From Spirochaetota bacterium (GTDB lineage Bacteria > Spirochaetota > Spirochaetia > Treponematales > Breznakiellaceae), in NCBI GenBank assembly GCA_023398155.1, contig JAEWSV010000012.1, positions 1-18,415 on the forward strand: a stretch of DNA of 18,415 bases, written 5' to 3'. Both the position numbers and the translations under genes were made by a program. The notes beneath the pieces are model-generated. The model had not been told where the DNA came from. It worked only from the letters and a program-made list of their open reading frames with translations, and searched no databases. Each line of letters begins with the position of its first letter. Positions within the stretch are counted from its first letter, which is position 1. Positions 1 to 7,412 of the stretch are shown here, piece after piece.

Positions 1-36
1 GGCCCCTTCTCAAGCCGTGGTATCCTGAAGGAATCG

Positions 37-1593
37 ATGTCCTCCAATCTTGAACCTATCCGAACGCTCCGCCTCGACGGCGTGACCAAACGGTTCCCGG
101 GCGTGTTGGCTTGCGACGACGTCACCCTCGAGGTCGGCGAAGGCGAGATCCTCGCCCTCGTCGGGGAGAACGGCGCGGGAAAGACGACGCTCATGAACAT
201 CCTCATGGGCCTGTACCAGCCAGACGCCGGCCGCCTCCTCATCAACGGAAAGGAAACGCGCTTCCGCGATCCCGCCGAGGCCGCCGAACGCGGCATCGGC
301 ATGGTCCACCAGCGATTCATGCTGGTGCCCTCCATGACCGTCGCGGAGAACGTCGCCCTCGGCTCCCGCGATCTCCACCGTTTCCTCCGGTTGGACCTCG
401 CCGAGGCCCGTCGCCGCATCGCCGCGATTTCCGAGCGTTACGGCCTGCCAGTGAGCGCGGACGCCTACGTGGACCAGCTCTCGGTGGGGGAACAGCAGCG
501 CGTGGAACTCGTGAAGACGCTCTGCTTCGGCGCCCGCTTCCTCATCCTGGACGAGCCGACCTCCGCGTTGACCCCGCAGGAAACTGGCGAGCTCATCGAC
601 CTATTGAAGCGCATGGCGGGCGAGGTCTCCATCATCTTCATCAGCCACAAGCTGAACGAGGTGAAGTCCCTCTCCAACAAGGTGGCGGTGCTCCGCCGGG
701 GACAGGTCGTGTTCCGCGGCGACACCGCCGACCACAGCTCAGCGGATATCGCGACCCTCATGACCGGCCACCAGGTGGCGCTGCCCCGCAACGATTGCGT
801 CGACAATTGCGGACAGGTCCGCCTCGCGGTCCGCGACCTCGCCGTGCGGAGCGACCGCGGACACCGCGCGTTGGACGGTTTGTCGCTTGAACTCCGATCC
901 GGCGAGATCGTCGGCCTCGCGGGCGTTTCGGGCAACGGCCAGCGGGAACTCGCCGATACCCTCGCCGGGCTCAGGAAGGCCGAGCGGGGTTCGATCCTCC
1001 TAGACGGGAACGAGATGCTCGGCAAGGCCCCGCGCGAGATCATAGACGCCGGCTTCGGGTATATCCCCGAAGACCGGCACAACGAGGGCATCGTCCCCTC
1101 CTTCTCGGTGCGGGACAACCTCGTGCTCAAGGATTTCGCCGATGGGAGATTCAGCGTCGCCTCCTTCCTCAAACTCGCCGAGGCGGAGCGAAACGCCGCT
1201 GAACTCATCGAACGCTTCGATATCCGCGTCTCCTCCGCTCAGGTCGCCGCGGGCTCCCTTTCCGGAGGCAACATCCAGAAGGTCATCCTGGCCCGCGAGC
1301 TCGCCCGATCTCCATCGGTGCTCGTGGCGGTCTACCCGACGCGGGGCCTGGATATGGGCGCTTCGGAATTCATCCATCGGCGATTGCTCGAGCTCAGGAG
1401 CGCGGGCGTCGGCGTCTTGCTCATCTCCGAGGAATTGGACGAACTCATGAACCTTTCGGACCGCATCGCCGTGATCTACAAGGGGCGGATCGTGAAGACC
1501 CTGGATACGAAGGAAGCGACGAACGCCCGGCTCGGCGCCCTCATGGCGGGCCTCGGCGATGAGCGCGTCGCGGTAGGGGAGGATGCCCGATGA
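37..1593 (+). CDS. Nucleoside/purine ABC importer, duplicated ATP-binding protein (YufO/NupO type)
   Basis: This is the cytoplasmic energising subunit of a simple-sugar/nucleoside type ABC importer, with two nucleotide-binding domains in one 518-residue chain. The first is complete: Walker A GENGAGKTT (residues 43-51), signature LSVGEQQ (148-154), Walker B LILDEP (169-174). In the second, the Walker A position reads GVSGNGQRE (296-304), so the usual Lys is Gln, while the LSGGNIQK signature (about 408-415) remains. A degenerate second site is normal for the RbsA/YufO family. The start at 37 is supported by AAGGA about 5 nt upstream. The stop overlaps the next start as ATGA. The nucleoside assignment rests on its two permeases and the purine-hydroxylase gene downstream. 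A simple sugar is the main alternative substrate. The expected BMP-family binding lipoprotein is not inside the window. Confidence 0.93.
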   Translation: MSSNLEPIRTLRLDGVTKRFPGVLACDDVTLEVGEGEILALVGENGAGKTTLMNILMGLYQPDAGRLLINGKETRFRDPAEAAERGIGMVHQRFMLVPSMTVAENVALGSRDLHRFLRLDLAEARRRIAAISERYGLPVSADAYVDQLSVGEQQRVELVKTLCFGARFLILDEPTSALTPQETGELIDLLKRMAGEVSIIFISHKLNEVKSLSNKVAVLRRGQVVFRGDTADHSSADIATLMTGHQVALPRNDCVDNCGQVRLAVRDLAVRSDRGHRALDGLSLELRSGEIVGLAGVSGNGQRELADTLAGLRKAERGSILLDGNEMLGKAPREIIDAGFGYIPEDRHNEGIVPSFSVRDNLVLKDFADGRFSVASFLKLAEAERNAAELIERFDIRVSSAQVAAGSLSGGNIQKVILARELARSPSVLVAVYPTRGLDMGASEFIHRRLLELRSAGVGVLLISEELDELMNLSDRIAVIYKGRIVKTLDTKEATNARLGALMAGLGDERVAVGEDAR

Positions 1594-2741
1594 CGGCACG
1601 ATTCAAATTCGCGTACTCCGCCGCGGTGATCGCCGTAGCAGCGGCCGCGGCCGTCCTTACGGGGGCGGCGGTGCTCGCGGCCATCGGGGTGGAGCCCCTG
1701 GCCGTCTACCTCGTCATCCTGACCGAACCGCTCAAGGACGCGTTCGGCCTCACCGAGATCCTCGTGCGCGCCGTTCCGCTCACATTGGTCGCGCTCGGCA
1801 TCTCAGTCGCGTTCCGGTCGGGCATCCTCAACATCGGCGCCGAAGGCCAGATGGCTGTGGGCATCGCGGCGGCAGCGGCTGTCGCGATAGCCTTCCCCGA
1901 TCTTCCCAAGCCGGCCCTCCTGCCGCTTACGCTCCTCGCCGGCGCCACTTCCGGCGCGCTCTGGGGCGGCCTCGCCGGCTACCTCAAAGCGAAGCGGGAC
2001 GTCAACGAAATCCTCTCCACGGTCATGCTCAACTATATCGCCGCCCAGCTCTACGGCTTCCTCCTCCGCGGCCCCATGATCGATCCGGAAGAATTGACCG
2101 TTGGCTCGGGCACGCCGCAGAGCGTCCGACTGCCCCGCGCCGCCTGGCTCGACCGGCTCGTGCCGGGGACCAGGCTCCACGCGGGCATCATCGTCGCCCT
2201 CGTCCTCGCCATCCTCGTCTACGTCCTCCTTTGGAGGACGACCGCGGGCTACCGCCTGCGCGCGTCCGGGGCCGAACCGAAGGCCGCCAGGTACGCGGGC
2301 ATACGGGTCCAGCGGAGCCTCATCGCCGCCATGCTGCTTTCGGGCGCCTTCGCGGGGCTCGCGGGGGCGGTGGAACTCACCGGGGTCCACCGGCGCGCGA
2401 TAGAAGGCATCACTTCGGGGTACGGCTTCTCGGGTATCGTGGTCGCCCTCTTCGCCGGCCTGCACCCGGCGCTCATTCCGCCGGCGGCCTTCTTCTTCGG
2501 GCTCCTCCTCATCGGTGCCGATATGACCCAGCGCGCCATGTCGGTACCCGCGAACATGGTCTACGTCCTCCAAGGAGCGATCATCCTGAGCATAGTCGCC
2601 GCCAAGTCGGTCCTTGCCGATCCCTACGCCCGCGATCGCGCCTACCGCCTCTTCGCCTCCTGGACTTCAGCCTGGCCGCGCCGCGCGGCCGTGGGGGCGC
2701 CCCCGTCGGAGACCCCTCACGAGCCGGGGGCCGACCGATGA
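1590..2741 (+). CDS. Nucleoside ABC importer permease, first subunit (YufP/NupP type)
   Basis: This 383-residue integral membrane protein belongs to the branched-chain amino acid/ribose/nucleoside permease superfamily (BPD_transp_2). It opens with a hydrophobic segment (about residues 9-35) and carries the family motif FRSGILNIGAEGQMAVG near residues 70-86, followed by several further hydrophobic helices. The start codon overlaps the stop of the ATPase gene (ATGA at 1590-1593), which argues for translational coupling and equal production. The last 40 or so residues are charged and Pro/Ala-rich and lie after the last membrane helix, so they are probably a cytoplasmic tail. With the next permease it should form the heterodimeric channel. 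Function is inferred from family and gene order; the substrate is not directly visible. Confidence 0.92.
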   Translation: MTARFKFAYSAAVIAVAAAAAVLTGAAVLAAIGVEPLAVYLVILTEPLKDAFGLTEILVRAVPLTLVALGISVAFRSGILNIGAEGQMAVGIAAAAAVAIAFPDLPKPALLPLTLLAGATSGALWGGLAGYLKAKRDVNEILSTVMLNYIAAQLYGFLLRGPMIDPEELTVGSGTPQSVRLPRAAWLDRLVPGTRLHAGIIVALVLAILVYVLLWRTTAGYRLRASGAEPKAARYAGIRVQRSLIAAMLLSGAFAGLAGAVELTGVHRRAIEGITSGYGFSGIVVALFAGLHPALIPPAAFFFGLLLIGADMTQRAMSVPANMVYVLQGAIILSIVAAKSVLADPYARDRAYRLFASWTSAWPRRAAVGAPPSETPHEPGADR

Positions 2742-3688
2742 GCGCCGCGGACATGGGCCTCAACATCCTCACACTCGCTCTTCCCTTTTCCGTCGCCCTC
2801 CTCCTCGCCGCATCGGGCGAGATGTTCAACCAGCGTTCGGGAGTCTTCAACCTCGGCTGCGAGGGCATCATGGCGATGGGGGCCTTCGCCGGATTCCTGC
2901 CGCCCTACTTCCTCAAGGCGGTCCTTCCCGCCTCCGCGGCCAACTTCCTCGGCCTCGCCGCCGCGATGGCCGTGGGCGCCGCGCTCGGTCTCCTCTTCGC
3001 CCTGGTGGTCGTGACCTTCCGCGCTCCCCAGGGAATCGCGGGCATCGGCCTCCAGATGCTCGGGGTCGGCGCGGCGGGAACCCTCTTCCGCCATTTCGTC
3101 GGCGGCGTGACGGGCGTGGAGGGCATCGCGCCCCTGCCGATTCCCTTCCTCTCGGACCTGCCCGTCCTCGGCCCGGTGCTCTTCAACCTGACGCCCGTGG
3201 CCTACGCGGCCTTCCTCTTCGTACCCGCCGCTTGGTACCTCCTGTTCAGGACTCCCTGGGGCCTCAAGGTCCGCGCCGTCGGGACCCACCCGCGCGCGGC
3301 CGACACGATGGGGATAGACGTGATACGCACCCGGTACCAGGCCCTGGCCCTCGGCGGAGCCCTGGCCGGCCTCGCGGGGGCGTACCTGTCCCTCTGCCAG
3401 GCCAAGATGTTCGCCGACGACCTCATCGCGGGGCGGGGCTTCATCGCGGTGGCCCTCGTGTATTTCGGGCGTTGGCATCCGGTCGGCATCCTCGGAGGGA
3501 GCCTCCTCTTCAGCCTCGCCCAATCCTTCCAGCTCGCGGTCCAGGTCGCGGGCATCGACTTCCCCTACGAGTTCGCGGTCATGCTGCCGTACGCCCTCGT
3601 GGTGATCGTGCTCGCCTTCGCGCGTTCGTCGCGCGCGAGAGGGCCCGCCGAACTCGGGAAACCCTTCAACCGAGAAAAGCGGCTATAA
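2738..3688 (+). CDS. Nucleoside ABC importer permease, second subunit (YufQ/NupQ type)
   Basis: This 316-residue membrane protein is the second permease of the importer. The open frame extends much further upstream, but the natural start is the ATG at 2738. It overlaps the previous stop (ATGA), and the sequence before it is arginine/proline-rich shadow reading. From this start the protein begins with a hydrophobic helix and then the motif SGEMFNQRSGVFNLGCEGIM (about residues 27-46), the YufQ-type counterpart of NLGVEGIM. Six to eight further hydrophobic stretches follow. ATPase, permease and permease form one overlapping unit. The gene ends 20 nt before the hydroxylase start, with only that gene's ribosome binding site between them, so transport and oxidation are probably on one transcript. 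Confidence 0.92.
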   Translation: MSAADMGLNILTLALPFSVALLLAASGEMFNQRSGVFNLGCEGIMAMGAFAGFLPPYFLKAVLPASAANFLGLAAAMAVGAALGLLFALVVVTFRAPQGIAGIGLQMLGVGAAGTLFRHFVGGVTGVEGIAPLPIPFLSDLPVLGPVLFNLTPVAYAAFLFVPAAWYLLFRTPWGLKVRAVGTHPRAADTMGIDVIRTRYQALALGGALAGLAGAYLSLCQAKMFADDLIAGRGFIAVALVYFGRWHPVGILGGSLLFSLAQSFQLAVQVAGIDFPYEFAVMLPYALVVIVLAFARSSRARGPAELGKPFNREKRL

Positions 3689-3708
3689 TAATCCGGAGGC
3701 ACAACATC

Positions 3709-6618
3709 ATGACCGTATCCTTTACCGTCAACGGCGTCGCCGTATCGCGCGACATCGACGAGCGAAGAACGCTCCTCCGCTTCCTCCGCGAAGAACTCGG
3801 CCTCGTGGGCACGAAGAACGGCTGCGAGGTCGGGCACTGCGGGTCCTGCACCGTCCTCGTGGACGGCGAGGCCGCGCGGTCCTGCCTCCTCAAGCCCGCC
3901 AAGCTCTCAGGCGCCCGCATCACCACGATCGAGGGGCTCTCGGGGCCGGGCGCGGTGGGCGCCGACGGAAAACCTTCCGAGACCGGACGCCACTTCGTCC
4001 AGGACGCCTTCCTCGCCGAGGGCGCCGTCCAGTGCGGTTTCTGCACCCCCGGCATGGTCCTCGCGACGGTGGCCCTCCTGGCCAAGAACGACGATCCCGA
4101 TGACGAAGCGATAGCCGCGGCCCTCAAGAACAACCTCTGCCGCTGCACCGGCTACGCGGCCATCAGGCGGGCCGTGCGCGCCGCGGCCGCTGCCGTACGC
4201 GCGACGAAGGCCGCGGGTGATGCGGGCGAAGCAGAACAGGCCGTTGGCGGCGCGGCGCAGACAGCAGCCGCCGCCTCAGCCGCCATGCCGAACGCGCAGG
4301 ACGAAGCGGCGTCGGCTGTCGACGGCGCGGTACAGGCGCCAGTCGCATCATCGGTAGCCAACGGCGCGGTTGGCGCGAGCCTGCCCCGGATCGACGGGGG
4401 CGCCAAGGTAGCCGGCGCCCCCGTTTTCGCCGACGACCTAAGCGCCGAAAGGCCGCTCCACGGCAAGTTCCTGTTCAGCGAACGGAAGCGCGCCCGCATA
4501 CTTTCGGTGGACGTCGCCGCCGCCGAAGAGTCGGAGGGCGTCGCCCTCGTGCTCACGGGCAAGGACGTGCCCGGCAGGAACGCCTTCGGCCTCTTCGTGC
4601 CCCAACAGCCGGTCATCTGCGTTGACGAAGTGAAATACCTGGGCGACGTGGTCGCCGCGGTCTTCGCCGAGACGGAGGCCCAGGCCGCCGCCGCCCGCGA
4701 CAAGATTCGGGTCGTCTACGAAGACCTCCCGCCCCTCCTCTCCACCGCGGCGAACCTGGAGCCGCTCTCCCCCCTCGTCCACGCCGGCGACAAGGACAAC
4801 ATCGTCCACCGAGTCTCGGTCCGCAAAGGCAGCCTCGACGAGGCTATCGCAGGGGCGGCCGTCGTCGTGGAGGGCGACTACGAGACCTCCGCGGTGGAGC
4901 ACGCCTACCTCGAGCCCGAGTCGTGCCTCGCGGAGAGCGACGGAAACGGCGGGGTGATCGTGCGGACGGGCAGCCAGGGTTCCCTCGCCTACCGGGACAT
5001 GATCGCCGCCAGCCTCGCCATCCCTGCCGAGAAGGTCCGCGTCATCATGGTCGCGTGCGGCGGCGGGTTCGGGGGCAAGGAAGAACCGACCGTCCAGATA
5101 CAGGCGGCCCTCGCCGCCCTCCGGACAGGGAGAGCGGTCAAGATGGTCCTTTCCCGGTCCGAATCGATCAGGATGAGCACCAAACGCCACCCTATGCGGG
5201 TGCGCATGGTCCACGCCGCCGACCGGAGCGGACGCATACTCGCCGTACGTTCCGAGGTGGTCGCCGACACCGGCGCCTATATATCCCAGACCAAGCCCGT
5301 CATCTTCCGGTCCGCGGTGACCGCGACCGGCCCCTACGTCGTGGAGAATTTCCACGCCGATTCAGTCGGCGTCTGCACCAACCGGAATCCGAGCGGCGCC
5401 TTCCGCGGCTTCGGCAGCACCCAGGCCTGTTTCGCCGCGGAGATCCAGATGGATGAGGTCGCGCGCGAGCTCGGCATAGACCCCGCTGAGCTCAGGCGCA
5501 GGAACGGCTTCGCGCCGGGGAAAAAAACGGGCACCGGCCAGATCCTCGGAGAAGGCACCGCCTACCTCGGAACGCTGGAGGCGGCCGCCGCGGCCCTGGA
5601 GCGGATGAAGGGGGAGTTCGCGGAGAAGCCGCGGCCGGCCAACATCGCCCTCGGTTTCGGCCTCGCGAGCTCGTACAAGAACGTCGGCATCGGCACGGGC
5701 CTATCGGACCACGCGGGAGCCGTCGTGGAACTCGCGGCCGGCGGTCGGGTGCTCGTGAAGACGGGAGCCGCGGACATGGGCCAGGGCTCCGACACGATCG
5801 CGGCCCAGATCGCCGCGGAAGGCCTCGGAGTCCCCTTCGCCCTCGTGGACGTCGTCTCCTGCGACACCGCCTCCTGCCCCGACGGAGGCATGACCACCGC
5901 ATCCCGGCAGACCTACGTCACCGGCAACGCCGTGAAGGGCGCAGCCGAACGCCTCCGCGCGAAAATCGATGAGGTCGTGGGGCGCGGCGCGGCGGCGCGG
6001 TCCCTCCTCGCCGCGGACGCGGCGACCCTCGACTCCATCCGTAGGGAACTCCTCGCCTCAGGCGTCGCCCCCGAGGTCGAGTACACGTACGTGCCGCCCA
6101 AGACCTGGGCCCACCGTACCGAGGCCGACCCCGATCCCGCACGGAAGCCGGAAGAATACGCCATCCATTACGCATACTGTTTCGCTTCCGCCGCGGTCGC
6201 CGTGGAGGTGAACCGGGATACGGGAGAGGTAAAAGTACTCAAAGTCGCCTCCGCCCAGGACGTCGGGAAGGCAATTAACCCGCAGAGCGTCCGCGGGCAG
6301 ATCGAGGGCTCGGTGGCCATGGGCATCGGCCTGGCGCTTTCGGAAGAATTCGTGGAGACGGCGGAGAAAGTCGTAACCGACTCCATCAAGAAGCTGGGCG
6401 TCCCCATGATCGGCGACGTGCCTCCCATCGAGGCCATCATCGTTGAGCAGGCCGAGCCCGAAGGTCCCTACGGCGCCAAGGGCATCGGAGAGGTGGGCCT
6501 CAATCCCCTGCCGCCCGCCATCTCCAACGCGATCTTCGACGCGGTGGGCGTCCGCCTCCGCTCTCTCCCGATGAAGAAGGAGAAGGTCTTGGAAGCCCTG
6601 CGGGCCCGCTCCCGATGA
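3709..6618 (+). CDS. Xanthine dehydrogenase-family molybdenum hydroxylase, fused [2Fe-2S] and molybdopterin domains, no FAD domain
   Basis: A 969-residue enzyme of the xanthine dehydrogenase family, expected to hydroxylate a purine or related N-heterocycle at a molybdenum centre. Residues 1-160 hold two [2Fe-2S] clusters: Cys39, 44, 47, 59 and Cys109, 112, 144, 146. An Ala-rich linker (about 155-225) leads into the molybdopterin domains. Active-site landmarks are present: Gln423 in GSQG, GGGFGGKE at 451-458 (Glu458), Arg566 in FRGFG, and the catalytic base Glu928 in AKGIGE. The FAD domain of classical xanthine dehydrogenase is missing, and no FAD-subunit gene lies next to it. GGAGG 9 nt upstream supports the ATG at 3709. 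The fused two-part layout plus a MocA/YgfJ-like neighbour resembles the selenium-dependent xanthine dehydrogenase group and E. coli XdhD. Selenium dependence is inferred, not visible. Nicotinate or another heterocycle is possible. Confidence 0.9.
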   Translation: MTVSFTVNGVAVSRDIDERRTLLRFLREELGLVGTKNGCEVGHCGSCTVLVDGEAARSCLLKPAKLSGARITTIEGLSGPGAVGADGKPSETGRHFVQDAFLAEGAVQCGFCTPGMVLATVALLAKNDDPDDEAIAAALKNNLCRCTGYAAIRRAVRAAAAAVRATKAAGDAGEAEQAVGGAAQTAAAASAAMPNAQDEAASAVDGAVQAPVASSVANGAVGASLPRIDGGAKVAGAPVFADDLSAERPLHGKFLFSERKRARILSVDVAAAEESEGVALVLTGKDVPGRNAFGLFVPQQPVICVDEVKYLGDVVAAVFAETEAQAAAARDKIRVVYEDLPPLLSTAANLEPLSPLVHAGDKDNIVHRVSVRKGSLDEAIAGAAVVVEGDYETSAVEHAYLEPESCLAESDGNGGVIVRTGSQGSLAYRDMIAASLAIPAEKVRVIMVACGGGFGGKEEPTVQIQAALAALRTGRAVKMVLSRSESIRMSTKRHPMRVRMVHAADRSGRILAVRSEVVADTGAYISQTKPVIFRSAVTATGPYVVENFHADSVGVCTNRNPSGAFRGFGSTQACFAAEIQMDEVARELGIDPAELRRRNGFAPGKKTGTGQILGEGTAYLGTLEAAAAALERMKGEFAEKPRPANIALGFGLASSYKNVGIGTGLSDHAGAVVELAAGGRVLVKTGAADMGQGSDTIAAQIAAEGLGVPFALVDVVSCDTASCPDGGMTTASRQTYVTGNAVKGAAERLRAKIDEVVGRGAAARSLLAADAATLDSIRRELLASGVAPEVEYTYVPPKTWAHRTEADPDPARKPEEYAIHYAYCFASAAVAVEVNRDTGEVKVLKVASAQDVGKAINPQSVRGQIEGSVAMGIGLALSEEFVETAEKVVTDSIKKLGVPMIGDVPPIEAIIVEQAEPEGPYGAKGIGEVGLNPLPPAISNAIFDAVGVRLRSLPMKKEKVLEALRARSR

Positions 6619-6623
6619 GCGGG
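6605..6623 (+). other. Intercistronic hairpin at the hydroxylase stop codon
   Basis: CCCGCT (6605-6610) pairs with AGCGGG (6618-6623), and one extra G-C pair can be added outside. The 7-nt loop includes most of the stop codon. No T-run follows, so it is not a terminator. It may stabilise the upstream message or be chance in GC-rich sequence. Confidence 0.3.
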
Positions 6624-6673
6624 CGGAATCGACATGCCCCGCGTGCGTTTCGATAGCCGCGGCAAGGGGATCC

Positions 6674-7282
6674 ATGAGTAAGGTCGATGCCGTCATCCTC
6701 GCGGCCGGCTACTCGAGCCGGATGGGCGCCTTCAAGCCGGCCCTCGATCTCGCGGGGAAGAGCCTCCTCGCGCGCTGCGTGGAGACCTTCCTCGATCTCT
6801 GCGGCTCGGTGATCGCCGTCGCCGGCCACGAGGCCGACCGGGTAGCCGCCCTCGTGGCCGCCTACCCCGCGGTCAAGGTGGTTCGGAACCCCGACTACGA
6901 TGCGGGCATGTTCACGTCCGTACGCGCCGGCGTCGCGGCCGTCGAGGCGGCCCGTTTCTTCCTCACCCCCGGCGACCACCCCCTCGTCTCCCCGCGGACC
7001 TGCGCTCGCCTCCTTGAATCCGAAGGCGCCGTCGTCGTTCCCTCCTACGACGGCAAGGCCGGCCATCCCGTCCTCCTTGACGCGTCCCTGATCCCCGAGA
7101 TCCTCGCCGAGCCGGCAGGTTCGAACCTCCGCGCCGTCCTCTCCCGCCACCCGCGCGCCTTCGTGACCCTCGACGACCCGGGCGTCCTCTTCGACGTGGA
7201 TACTCCAGACGACTACCAAAAAGCGTTTGCCGCCTTCACCGAGCGCTTTTCAAAACTTTCAAGTTTTGAAAAGCCACAGTAA
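6674..7282 (+). CDS. MocA/YgfJ-type molybdenum cofactor nucleotidyltransferase
   Basis: This 202-residue protein has the NTP-transferase (MobA-like) fold. The N-terminal nucleotide-binding loop LAAGYSSRMG (residues 9-18) is followed by Lys21. A GDHP motif (100-103) stands at the metal-binding Asp position, GKAGHPVLL matches the usual GxxGHP segment, and FDVDTPDDY is the typical C-terminal motif. Relatives (MocA, YgfJ) attach CMP to molybdopterin or assist selenium-dependent molybdenum hydroxylases, and their genes commonly sit next to such enzymes. That fits the position 55 nt after the hydroxylase gene. The start has AAGGGGA just upstream. The last dozen codons form the first of three inverted repeats. 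Which nucleotide is attached, and whether selenium is involved, cannot be read from the sequence. Confidence 0.85.
   Translation: MSKVDAVILAAGYSSRMGAFKPALDLAGKSLLARCVETFLDLCGSVIAVAGHEADRVAALVAAYPAVKVVRNPDYDAGMFTSVRAGVAAVEAARFFLTPGDHPLVSPRTCARLLESEGAVVVPSYDGKAGHPVLLDASLIPEILAEPAGSNLRAVLSRHPRAFVTLDDPGVLFDVDTPDDYQKAFAAFTERFSKLSSFEKPQ
7245..7274. repeat. Perfect 14-bp inverted repeat in the 3' end of the MocA-like gene
   Basis: GCTTTTCAAAACTT (7245-7258) is exactly complementary to 7261-7274, leaving a 2-nt centre. It lies in the last codons of the upstream gene and is AT-rich, unlike its surroundings. No T-run follows directly, so a simple intrinsic terminator is not evident. Confidence 0.8.
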
Positions 7283-7286
7283 GGCA

Positions 7287-7310
7287 GCAGTATTTCGCCA
7301 GAAATACTGC
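7287..7310. repeat. Perfect 10-bp inverted repeat with 4-nt loop
   Basis: GCAGTATTTC (7287-7296) and GAAATACTGC (7301-7310) flank the loop GCCA. It begins four bases after the upstream stop codon. It could be part of a transcript 3' end or block exonucleases. No T-run follows. Confidence 0.8.
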
Positions 7311-7313
7311 GGA

Positions 7314-7350
7314 GAGAGTTCGAGGACGCAACCGGCGTCCGAGAACTCTC
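7314..7350. repeat. Two-part inverted repeat (8 bp, 2x2 internal loop, 6 bp)
   Basis: GAGAGTTC (7314-7321) pairs with GAACTCTC (7343-7350), and GGACGC (7324-7329) pairs with GCGTCC (7335-7340) around the loop AACCG. The internal loop is GA opposite GA. The element ends just before the -35 box of the next promoter, so it may help separate the two transcription units. Confidence 0.75.
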
Positions 7351-7352
7351 CA

Positions 7353-7382
7353 TTGACATATAGTTTTATATAAAACTATAAT
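7353..7382 (+). promoter_or_regulatory. Consensus sigma-70 promoter for the flavoprotein/MarR pair
   Basis: TTGACA at 7353-7358 and TATAAT at 7377-7382 are both exact consensus hexamers, separated by 18 bp. Transcription would start near 7389, giving a leader of about 24 nt with GGAGG at 7402-7406 before the ATG at 7413. It is the clearest promoter in the window, and the AT-rich spacer stands out from the GC-rich background. Confidence 0.85.
7359..7380. promoter_or_regulatory. Perfect 22-bp palindromic operator within the promoter
   Basis: The half-site TATAGTTTTAT is followed by its exact reverse complement, filling the whole spacer and entering the -10 box. Repressors of the MarR family typically bind palindromes of about this length, and a MarR-type gene is the second gene of the unit. 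A bound dimer would block RNA polymerase. Which protein binds is inferred from neighbourhood. Confidence 0.75.
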
Positions 7383-7412
7383 CCTTCCATCTTAGTTCAC
7401 TGGAGGATAATC

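Noticed and set aside
465..1208. Long minus-strand frames opposite the ATPase, permease, hydroxylase and aspS genes
   Set aside because: They are Arg/Ser/Ala-rich mirror readings typical of GC-rich coding DNA, with no motifs or ribosome binding sites.
2614..3708. Long open frame running into the hydroxylase from upstream
   Set aside because: The part before 3709 is Arg/Pro/Gly-rich shadow of the permease gene. The real start is the ATG at 3709 with GGAGG at the right distance.
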